This document shows positions 5,039 through 9,041 of a stretch of DNA of 9,041 nt, piece by piece. The stretch is from an uncultured Eubacterium sp. (lineage in GTDB: Bacteria > Bacillota > Clostridia > Lachnospirales > Lachnospiraceae): the NCBI GenBank assembly GCA_910584595.1, contig CAJUBQ010000146.1, positions 1 through 9,041 on the forward strand, written 5' to 3'. Position numbers and translations under genes: made by a program. The notes beneath the pieces are model-generated. The model saw only the letters and a list, made by a program, of their open reading frames with translations, had not been told where the DNA came from and searched no databases. Positions within the stretch are counted from its first letter, which is position 1. The number at the start of each line of letters is the position of its first letter.

Positions 5039-5149
5039 ATGAAACGCATAAATGAAAAACAGTACAAAGCATTAACATCCTATTACAACGTAAAAATCAT
5101 ATCAGCAAATGACAACACAGTACTTGTTAGGCTGGAAGGAAAGAAATAA
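5039..5149 (+). CDS. Very small protein, third gene of the ribozyme operon (36 aa)
   Basis: ATG 5039 follows AACAGGAGATAG, a strong ribosome site at normal spacing. The 36-residue product begins MKRINEKQYKALTSYYNVKI and ends in VLVRLEGKK; it is basic and has no membrane segment or cysteine. I do not recognise it. It is the first gene on the RNA left downstream of ribozyme cleavage and ends 15 bases before the next start, so the two are likely translated from the same fragment. Confidence 0.6.
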   Translation: MKRINEKQYKALTSYYNVKIISANDNTVLVRLEGKK

Positions 5150-5164
5150 AAGGGGCTGGTAGGT

Positions 5165-5431
5165 ATGAAAAATAAATCATCATATGAAGCATTTTTTGAG
5201 GATACAAAAGACATTCAATGCATTATCTGTTTGGATGTATATGTACTTGAATATTATATAAACGATTGCCGCATAAGGGTAGAAAGATTATATGATAACA
5301 GATTCCAAGTTTCTATTATTGCGTATGATGAAAATGGTAATCGTATAAAACAAAATAAATTTGACAAGGAATGGAAAGAAACGAACATTTATAATCAGGC
5401 GATCTATAAGAAGTTTGTAAGTGGGCATTAA
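5165..5431 (+). CDS. Unknown protein, fourth gene of the ribozyme operon (88 aa)
   Basis: I do not recognise this protein. ATG 5165 follows AGGGGCTGGTAGGT. The 88 residues look like a mixed alpha/beta soluble domain: SSYEAFFEDTKDIQ near the start, strand-like CIICLDVYVLEYYI, RIRVERLY and FQVSIIAYDENGNR, then KEWKETNIYNQAIYKKFVSGH. There are three cysteines in no zinc-binding spacing and no signal peptide. It is the last gene of the operon and converges with the Xre gene at 5480. The hairpin between them has its T-run on the minus strand. Confidence 0.7.
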   Translation: MKNKSSYEAFFEDTKDIQCIICLDVYVLEYYINDCRIRVERLYDNRFQVSIIAYDENGNRIKQNKFDKEWKETNIYNQAIYKKFVSGH

Positions 5432-5445
5432 TATTATGAATAAAA

Positions 5446-5476
5446 ACAAGCCTTGCAGTTAAATTACAAGGCTTGT
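5446..5476 (-). terminator. Terminator between convergent genes
   Basis: ACAAGCCTTG (5446-5455) and CAAGGCTTGT (5467-5476) pair perfectly over 10 bp. On the minus strand a TTTTTATT tail follows, so it mainly ends the Xre gene at 5480-5707; it may also weakly stop the operon coming from the left. Confidence 0.8.
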
Positions 5477-5479
5477 GAT

Positions 5480-5707
5480 TCAAGAATCAGTGAGATTTTG
5501 CAGGGGATCGGGGATGTATTCAATTATATCACCTGGTTGGCAGTCTAAGAGAAAGCATACTTTATTAAGAGCTTTTTGAGTTAATAGCTTATTATCCCGC
5601 ATTTGTTGTAATTGTGCTTCAGTAAAAATTTTTTCTTTTCTGATTTTATTAGTATTATAACCTGCATTTTTTAATGCTAATATTAAATTGATTTTGTATT
5701 TAATCAA
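5480..5707 (-). CDS. Small HTH_26-type transcriptional regulator (75 aa)
   Basis: Starts with TTG at 5707, six bases after AGGTAGGTGA; no ATG lies near. The 75-residue protein is one HTH domain of the same class as the product of 3965-4222. Its recognition region is KIRKEKIFTEAQLQQMRDNKL, and the hallmark LLDCQPGDIIEYIPD is at residues about 53-67. It is probably an autorepressor: its promoter carries an inverted-repeat operator over the -35 box and a second copy upstream. Sequence identity with the other Xre protein outside the CQPGDI region is low, and the operators differ, so the two probably control different targets. Confidence 0.8.
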   Translation of the reverse strand: MIKYKINLILALKNAGYNTNKIRKEKIFTEAQLQQMRDNKLLTQKALNKVCFLLDCQPGDIIEYIPDPLQNLTDS

Positions 5708-5733
5708 ATAAAATCACCTACCTTTCCAAGCTT

Positions 5734-5836
5734 ATTATACTGCAAATTACACTAAAATCAAGTGTAAAATATACACAAAAATTTAATGTAAAATATAGTG
5801 ATTTTATCAATAGAATTACTCTAAAATCTGATGTAA
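5734..5836 (-). promoter_or_regulatory. Promoter and two operators of the Xre gene at 5480
   Basis: On the minus strand TTGATT (5761-5756), 16-bp spacer, TATAAT (5739-5734). A 21-bp element at 5747-5767 has perfect 7-bp arms TTACACT/AGTGTAA and covers the -35 box. A second 21-bp element at 5816-5836 matches it at about 17 of 21 positions (TTACTCTAAAATC core). The second lies next to the start of cassette 3. Confidence 0.65.
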
Positions 5837-5896
5837 TACAAACTCATAAGATACAACAAAACAACACGGGACAGCACATTGAAAATTTAATAAGGC

Positions 5897-5925
5897 TTTA
5901 CACCTTTTACATAATCCGCTATAAT
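5897..5925 (+). promoter_or_regulatory. Promoter of cassette 3 gene
   Basis: TTTACA (5897-5902), 17-bp spacer, TATAAT (5920-5925); it is equivalent to 431-459 in cassette 1, and the -35 box is inside the inverted repeat. Confidence 0.8.
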
Positions 5926-5980
5926 GATTGTAACAGCAGAAGCAGATAATAAATTCATTAATCAAAAGGGCGGTGAAAGG

Positions 5981-6157
5981 ATGGTAGAAGAAATGACACT
6001 TGATGAATTGAAACAAGTTACGATTGATTATTATGTAAACTTGCAGCGCATTAAAAAAGCGGACACAGGAAATAATCCAGAACTTGAGTATCAATTAAAA
6101 ATTTATAAGAACAAATTATCTTCATTAGGAATTCCATCTGAAGAATACGAAATGTAA
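5981..6157 (+). CDS. Small cassette-borne protein, unknown function (58 aa)
   Basis: I do not recognise this protein. ATG 5981 directly follows GGGCGGTGAAAGG; the in-frame ATG at 5924 overlaps the -10 box. The 58-residue product begins MVEEMTLDELKQVTIDYYV and continues with a helical, charged sequence (YQLKIYKNKLSSLGIPSEEYEM). There is no membrane segment or cysteine. It is unrelated by eye to the 52-aa protein of cassette 1 apart from both being short, helical and acidic at the start. Expression signals are shared with cassette 1. Confidence 0.65.
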   Translation: MVEEMTLDELKQVTIDYYVNLQRIKKADTGNNPELEYQLKIYKNKLSSLGIPSEEYEM

Positions 6158-6188
6158 CAATTGAATAGCAGCAACGAACCACTAACCA

Positions 6189-6236
6189 AAAGGTGTAAAG
6201 TCTTATTAAATTATCAAGGCTTTGCACCTTTTTAAT
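6189..6236 (+). terminator. Palindromic terminator of cassette 3
   Basis: AAAGGTGTAAAGTCTT (6189-6204) pairs along its whole length, with G-U pairs, with AAGGCTTTGCACCTTT (6216-6231), followed by TTTAATTT. It is the same structure as 697-743 but without its mismatch. It may also stop the convergent gene at 6246. Confidence 0.8.
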
Positions 6237-6245
6237 TTGTAAAAT

Positions 6246-6428
6246 TCAGCAGAATGTCAAATTTGCATCTCTGAACATATTTTTGATTTCATATGAACTT
6301 AAAACCAACTTTTTTCGGGGTTTATAACCTTTTCCATACGGATTCAGGTTACATACCCCTCTCGTACACTCTGGATTGTATGACTTACATCCATGGCATT
6401 CACTTTTTATCCATTTCTTATTTTTCAA
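6246..6428 (-). CDS. Small four-cysteine protein, unknown function (60 aa)
   Basis: The TTG at 6428 is chosen because AGGAAGGTGA lies 8 bases upstream; the frame is open to 6491, but no ribosome site is there. The product has a C-x2-C-x6-C-x4-C cluster (residues 11, 14, 21, 26: CHGCKSYNPECTRGVC), then a basic stretch (YGKGYKPRKK) and a fifth cysteine as the last residue. Four cysteines at such spacing usually bind zinc or an iron-sulphur cluster; the basic stretch would fit nucleic-acid contact, but I know no matching family. The last codons and the TGA lie in the 3' flank of cassette 3, so the gene may have lost its original C-terminus when the cassette arrived. Confidence 0.5.
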   Translation of the reverse strand: MKNKKWIKSECHGCKSYNPECTRGVCNLNPYGKGYKPRKKLVLSSYEIKNMFRDANLTFC

Positions 6429-6515
6429 GTGGTATATCACCTTCCTTTTGTTAATCCATACTTTCAAATAGTAATTATTTCCGATAGCCAACTCACGAAT
6501 TTGTTCTAATTAGTA

Positions 6516-6646
6516 TTGACTTTTCCAAGAAAATATTCTATATTGTATGTAGACAATGTTCATAACTGATAGATATTTTTCTATCTAAGATGCAGTATAA
6601 TAGATACTATTCTATTTGTCGATAATGTTTTTAGATTTTTTTCTAT
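6516..6646 (+). promoter_or_regulatory. Promoter and four phased operators of the Xre/ImmA module
   Basis: Sites of the form ATAGA-N6-TCTAT lie at 6569-6584, 6600-6615 and 6631-6646 (the last with TTAGA), starting exactly 31 bp apart. A weaker one (CAAGA-N6-TCTAT) is at 6526-6541. One promoter is TTGACT (6516-6521), 17 bp, TATATT (6539-6544), with the weak site in its spacer. A TATAAT at 6596-6601 overlaps the third site but has no good -35 box. The phasing of about three helical turns puts all sites on one face of the DNA. Confidence 0.7.
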
Positions 6647-6667
6647 AAAACTAAGGAGGTAAACATT

Positions 6668-7096
6668 ATGTCATTAAAAACACGCATAAAAAATCTTGCA
6701 AATGAGCAAGGTATGGGTTTAACAGCACTCGAAGCAAAACTCGGTTTTGGTAATGGCACTATTACAAAATGGGACAAAACTACACCCAATGCAGATAAAT
6801 TAAATGCTGTAGCTCAATATTTTGGTGTAAGCATGGATTACTTATTAAACGGTGTTGATCAGAATGGTCTTTCTGAAAAAGATAACCGTGACATCGCAAA
6901 AGATTTAAACAGTCTCAAAAGAAAATTAACCAATCGTGATGATGGTCCGGTAAATTTTGATGGAAATGATATACCGGACGATGATCTTGATCTGTTTCTT
7001 GGACAAGTTGAAATTATGCTCAGACGTTTAAAACCAATCAATAAGGAAAAATATAATCCAAATAAAAATAAAAAGCAGGTGGACATATTTGAATAA
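6668..7096 (+). CDS. Xre-family phage/ICE-type repressor (142 aa)
   Basis: ATG 6668 follows the strong site AAGGAGGTAAACATT. Residues 1-62 are a classic HTH_3 domain (SLKTRIKNLANEQGMGLTAL; GNGTITKWDKTTPNADKL; VAQYFGVSMDYLLNG). Residues 63-142 form an acidic and then lysine-rich C-terminal region (DIPDDDLDLFLGQVEIMLRRL, then NKNKKQVDIFE), which in ImmR-type repressors mediates oligomerisation and protease recognition. The stop overlaps the start of the following ImmA-like reading frame by 8 bases, the usual repressor/antirepressor-protease arrangement of ICEBs1-like elements and prophages. It probably represses its own promoter through the ATAGA-N6-TCTAT sites. The protein appears intact although its partner is broken. 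Confidence 0.85.
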   Translation: MSLKTRIKNLANEQGMGLTALEAKLGFGNGTITKWDKTTPNADKLNAVAQYFGVSMDYLLNGVDQNGLSEKDNRDIAKDLNSLKRKLTNRDDGPVNFDGNDIPDDDLDLFLGQVEIMLRRLKPINKEKYNPNKNKKQVDIFE

Positions 7097-7441
7097 AAAC
7101 ATAAAACATATCGTTGATTATTATGTAAAAAAGTGCGGTAGCCGAAATCCTTTTGATATTGCTGTTTATTTAAATATTCGTCTCACGAACTTGGACACGC
7201 TATTATGCATAGAAAACTCAATTGCTATTTTATCCGTAATAAAACACTATTGCTTGATTCATAAATAGAAACTGAAGCTAATACATTCGCTGAAAATTTA
7301 CTGATACCGGATGAAACTATAATAGAAATTATTGATAATCAGAACTGTACACTGGAATACATGTCAAGAATGCCTGGTTACAATCAGAAACTAATAGAAT
7401 TGAGAATGAAGACGTTTGAGTTTGATATTGACAGGAAATAG
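7089..7441 (+). pseudogene. Degenerate ImmA/IrrE-type metalloprotease gene
   Basis: The TTG at 7089 (after AGCAGGTGG) begins a good ImmA N-terminus (NKNIKHIVDYYVKKCG, then RNPFDIAVYLNIR). About 32 codons in, the reading shifts: the zinc motif HELGH appears in another frame at 7184-7198, followed by AIMHRKLNCYFIRNK. A TAA at 7262-7264 then interrupts, and the frame continues with IETEANTFAENLLIPDE, the second part of the active site, to TAG at 7439-7441. The 40-50 residues usually found between the N-terminal part and HELGH are missing. The gene thus has an internal deletion with frameshift and a nonsense codon, and no protease can be made. In relatives this enzyme cleaves the neighbouring repressor to induce the element. 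Confidence 0.85.
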
Positions 7442-7585
7442 ACGCATCAACCGTATTCGGTTTAGTGTATGGGAAAACAACAGAAAAAGCCTTTGTATGA
7501 CGTTTTTAGAAGTTCAAAACGGATAATTACACATTGGAGATATGAAAAACGCATACAGAGCCGATTTATAAACAAAAAATACATA
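7442..7585. other. Gene-poor spacer between the ImmA remnant and the small-RNA promoter
   Basis: A 55-codon frame beginning ATG 7469 runs to 7636, but it has no ribosome site and the promoter 7586-7614 lies inside it. I see no other signal here. Confidence 0.3.
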
Positions 7586-7614
7586 TTGAAAATCAATTCT
7601 GCATATGATATAAT
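7586..7614 (+). promoter_or_regulatory. Promoter of the putative antisense RNA
   Basis: TTGAAA (7586-7591), 17-bp spacer, TATAAT (7609-7614). Transcription should begin near 7621, only about 40 bases before a strong hairpin, so the product is a short RNA rather than an mRNA. Confidence 0.7.
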
Positions 7615-7620
7615 TGCCAA

Positions 7621-7710
7621 TAGGCAAAAGAAGTGATAAGTCCACTTGGACAAAGAATGAAATCCCATGACCGTATTGCCGTACAGTCGTGGGATTCTTC
7701 TTTTCTTTTT
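7621..7710 (+). ncRNA. Putative type I antitoxin small RNA (about 85-90 nt)
   Basis: It lies between a consensus promoter and a terminator: AATCCCATGAC (7661-7671) pairs with GTCGTGGGATT (7686-7696, one G-U), followed by TCTTCTTTTCTTTTT. A small GTCCA/TGGAC hairpin may form near 7640-7651. No open reading frame begins in it. It converges on the minus-strand peptide gene at 7737-7841, whose mRNA should run into the same hairpin, so the two RNAs would be complementary over their 3' parts. This is the usual layout of type I toxin-antitoxin pairs; pairing and function are inferred. Confidence 0.65.
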
Positions 7711-7736
7711 AAAGTGGCAAAGCACCCACCAGGCTA

Positions 7737-7841
7737 TTATTTGTCCTTGTCATCGCTATCTAGCCATTTGCAAATGTAATAGGCGATTACACTTGCTGCG
7801 ATAGAGAATAAAAAAGAAGTGATAAATTCTAACTTGAACAC
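7737..7841 (-). CDS. Putative type I toxin: small membrane peptide (34 aa)
   Basis: Read from GTG 7841: one hydrophobic segment (residues about 5-24, EFITSFLFSIAASVIAYYIC) followed by a short charged tail KWLDSDDKDK. This is the form of Fst/TxpA-like toxins and of small peptides ending in ICKWLD that are common in Clostridia; assignment is by form and memory. The promoter and the convergent small RNA support it. The start is uncertain. The ribosome site AGGGGGAGG abuts GTG, whereas the codon at ideal distance (7832-7830) is TTA, one base from TTG. If relatives start there, this copy has lost its best start codon and may be weakened. Over-production of such peptides damages the cell membrane. 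Confidence 0.6.
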   Translation of the reverse strand: MFKLEFITSFLFSIAASVIAYYICKWLDSDDKDK

Positions 7842-7879
7842 CTCCCCCTGTTGCCAGGTATCGGTAGGACAACACTGAT

Positions 7880-7908
7880 ATTATAACGTATTTTATAGAT
7901 ATCAGCAA
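7880..7908 (-). promoter_or_regulatory. Promoter of the membrane peptide gene
   Basis: On the minus strand TTGCTG (7908-7903), 17-bp spacer, TATAAT (7885-7880). The transcript should begin near 7873, about 30 bases before the coding start. Confidence 0.75.
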
Positions 7909-8016
7909 TGATGATATTCTTATACATGAAATTAGAAATTCTAGAAAATTACACAATGAAATTATAGTTTCAATATGTAAATAAAAAGTGATATTGAGGG
8001 GAAAAGTATAAAAATT

Positions 8017-8055
8017 AAGCCATTCCTATTTTTATTGACAGGAGTGGCTTTTATA
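8017..8055 (+). terminator. Rho-independent terminator, gene unknown
   Basis: AAGCCATTCCT (8017-8027) and AGGAGTGGCTT (8040-8050) pair with one G-U, followed by TTTATAG. No gene is left upstream on this strand, so it may belong to a lost gene. Confidence 0.65.
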
Positions 8056-8084
8056 GTGAGTCCATATTGAGCATAAATTTTTCT

Positions 8085-8113
8085 TTGACAAAGAACATTG
8101 TATATTTTTATAT
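8085..8113 (+). promoter_or_regulatory. Orphan promoter upstream of the IS630 remnant
   Basis: TTGACA (8085-8090), 17-bp spacer, TTATAT (8108-8113). No gene with a ribosome site follows before the IS630 fragment begins near 8190, so the original gene was probably cut off by the insertion or a deletion. Confidence 0.5.
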
Positions 8114-8189
8114 TTTAGAAAAATGTGAATCTATACATAGTTTAATTTCTTGCGCAATGTAAGCTGAGCATTTATTATTATCGCAGTGA

Positions 8190-8273
8190 TTCCGCCTGGA
8201 ACTTGATGAGCCGATCGGGCGCGAAGCGATCAGGCTTGCTCTAAAAAAAACGAACTCCGGCCCCACATGAATG
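8190..8273 (+). pseudogene. Remnant of the first IS630 ORF with A8 slippery run
   Basis: The frame after TGA 8187-8189 reads LELDEPIGREAIRLALKK, the end of the DNA-binding half, and then reaches eight A (8243-8250). Staying in frame leads to TNSGPT and a stop. Slipping back one base gives LKKNELRPH and joins the main ORF, exactly the family's continuous sequence. It thus keeps the -1 frameshift site but no start codon. Confidence 0.65.
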
Positions 8274-8956
8274 ATTACTGGTGCATCCCGCCAAAGGAGA
8301 ACGCTGAATTTGTCGCAGCCATGGAAGATATACTTGACATATATGAAATGCCGTATGATCCGTCCCTCCCAGTCGTGTGCATGGACGAAAAGCCTTACCA
8401 GCGCCTTGGTGAAACCCGTGAGCCGCTTCCCATGCGCCCTGGAGACGACCAGAAAATGGATTCGGAATACATCCGGGAGGGGACCTGCAGTATTTTTATC
8501 TTTACAGAGCCGTTACGCGGCTGGTGCTGCAGCCATGTCCGAAAAACACGGACAGCGCTTGATTGGGCGGAAGAAATAAAATATCTCCTGACAGAATGTT
8601 ACCCTGGCAATGAAAAAATCATTTTGGTTATGGATAATCTGAATACCCATGTAATTGGATCACTGTATAAAAAATATCCGGCACAGGAGGCGCACAGCTA
8701 TGCCAGGCGGCTTGAAATCCACTATACACCCAAACACGGGAGCTGGCTGAACATTGCTGAAATTGAGCTTAATGTAATGACAAGGCAGTGTCTCGCCAGG
8801 CGGTTGGATTCAATAGCAGCCATCCAGCTGGAATTAGCAGCATGGGAGCGGATAAGAAATGAAGACTGCGAAAAAGTGGCATGGCAATTTACAACACCGC
8901 AGGCTCGTACAAAACTTATTTCCCTTTATCCCAAATATGAAGAATCCAAGGAGTAA
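8267..8956 (+). CDS. IS630-family transposase, DDE domain (second ORF)
   Basis: Catalytic half of an IS630-type transposase: it begins MNDYWCIPPKENAEF, then MDEKPYQ with the first aspartate (D40), MDNLNTH with the second (D123), and HGSWLNIAEIE with the glutamate (E165). The 229-residue product ends normally with no internal stop, so the catalytic domain is complete, but in the intact element it is made as a -1 frameshift fusion with the upstream helix-turn-helix ORF, which is lost here. ATG 8267 has no ribosome site, so it is probably not translated efficiently by itself. IS630 elements insert at TA dinucleotides. I consider this copy immobile. Confidence 0.85.
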   Translation: MNDYWCIPPKENAEFVAAMEDILDIYEMPYDPSLPVVCMDEKPYQRLGETREPLPMRPGDDQKMDSEYIREGTCSIFIFTEPLRGWCCSHVRKTRTALDWAEEIKYLLTECYPGNEKIILVMDNLNTHVIGSLYKKYPAQEAHSYARRLEIHYTPKHGSWLNIAEIELNVMTRQCLARRLDSIAAIQLELAAWERIRNEDCEKVAWQFTTPQARTKLISLYPKYEESKE

Positions 8957-8991
8957 AATCACCAGATAAATTACCATAATTTACAAGCGGT

Positions 8992-9009
8992 CACTACACT
9001 AGTGTAGTG
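8992..9009. repeat. 18-bp perfect palindrome beyond the IS630 transposase
   Basis: CACTACACTAGTGTAGTG reads the same on both strands. It lies 35 bases after the transposase stop, where the right end of the element or a terminator would be expected. Confidence 0.6.
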
Positions 9010-9041
9010 TCTGCTTGATATTTGGACAATTTTGCGGTATG

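Larger units (their letters stand above)
5845..6261 (+). repeat. Cassette 3: second copy of the cassette 1 flanks around another gene
   Basis: 5845-5983 repeats 381-517 (promoter, leader and ribosome site), and 6189-6261 repeats 697-769 (terminator and tail), while the genes between differ. 5884-5907 is the reverse complement of 6189-6212 with one mismatch in 24. The conserved part extends well beyond these inverted repeats on both sides, which argues for exchange of the central gene or movement of the whole unit. Confidence 0.7.
7956..8189. other. AT-rich gene-free region before the IS630 remnant
   Basis: There is no gene with a ribosome site. It contains a terminator-like hairpin (8017-8050) and a promoter (8085-8113) that now points into the truncated IS630 element, described separately. 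Confidence 0.5.
8190..9041 (+). mobile_element. 5'-truncated IS630-family element
   Basis: Recognisable IS630 coding sequence begins at about 8190 in the frame of the first ORF and continues through the second ORF to 8956. The left terminal repeat and most of the first ORF (helix-turn-helix part) are missing. A sharp change from AT-rich to mixed composition marks the break. The right end, with an 18-bp palindrome, may lie near or beyond 9009. Confidence 0.65.

Noticed and set aside
7469..7636. 55-codon basic frame between the ImmA remnant and the small RNA
   Set aside because: No ribosome site, and the promoter of the small RNA lies inside it; could be a remnant but cannot be supported.
7756..7956. 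66-codon hydrophobic frame on the minus strand overlapping the toxin gene
   Set aside because: It covers the toxin promoter and reads through its leader in another frame; no ribosome site.
8271..8579. 102-codon overlapping frame in the IS630 transposase
   Set aside because: It is an alternative frame of a well-recognised transposase domain.

Overview
The window looks like an accessory, mobile-element-rich stretch of a low-GC Firmicutes chromosome or integrated element, most likely a gut Clostridia/Lachnospiraceae. This rests on strong AGGAGG-like ribosome sites, TTGACA/TATAAT promoters, TTG starts, and the style of the transposases, J-domain protein and Xre regulators. No taxonomic search was possible. 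Most genes are very small and separated by well-formed promoters, operators and hairpins.

Layout. 1-230 is a GC-rich island with two hairpins whose loops are complementary. 381-769 is 'cassette 1': a promoter inside a half-palindrome, a 52-aa gene and a palindromic terminator. A transposase-like gene fragment (765-959) follows, then a complete IS4-type insertion sequence (961-2428, transposase on the minus strand). Next come a spare copy of its terminal repeat and a 113-bp hairpin MITE. 2781-3296 (minus) is a J-domain gene split by an in-frame amber codon. 3312-3788 is a second cassette, in opposite orientation, carrying a coiled-coil protein gene. 3965-4222 is a small Xre repressor with repeated operator sites that recur in front of a four-gene operon of small unknown genes (4416-5431). 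Inside that operon, at 4946-5002, lies a complete type I hammerhead ribozyme. It should cut the mRNA between the second and third genes, and it is the most striking feature of the window.

5480-5707 (minus) is a second Xre regulator with its own operators. 5845-6261 is cassette 3, nearly the same flanks as cassette 1 around a different 58-aa gene. A small four-cysteine protein gene (6246-6428, minus) runs into it. 6668-7441 is a phage/ICE-type control module: four phased operators, an intact Xre repressor, and a wrecked ImmA-type metalloprotease. 7586-7908 has the layout of a type I toxin-antitoxin locus: a small membrane peptide read leftward and a short antisense RNA read rightward, converging on one hairpin. 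The right end (8190-9041) is an IS630-family element that has lost most of its first ORF but keeps the A8 slippery run and the DDE domain.

How the parts work together (inference): the Xre protein at 3965 probably represses itself and the ribozyme-bearing operon through CCCTAAATATAGT-like sites. The three cassettes share one design, with a single different small gene between a promoter-bearing half palindrome and a full palindrome that is also the terminator. This suggests a family of mobile or recombining single-gene cassettes.
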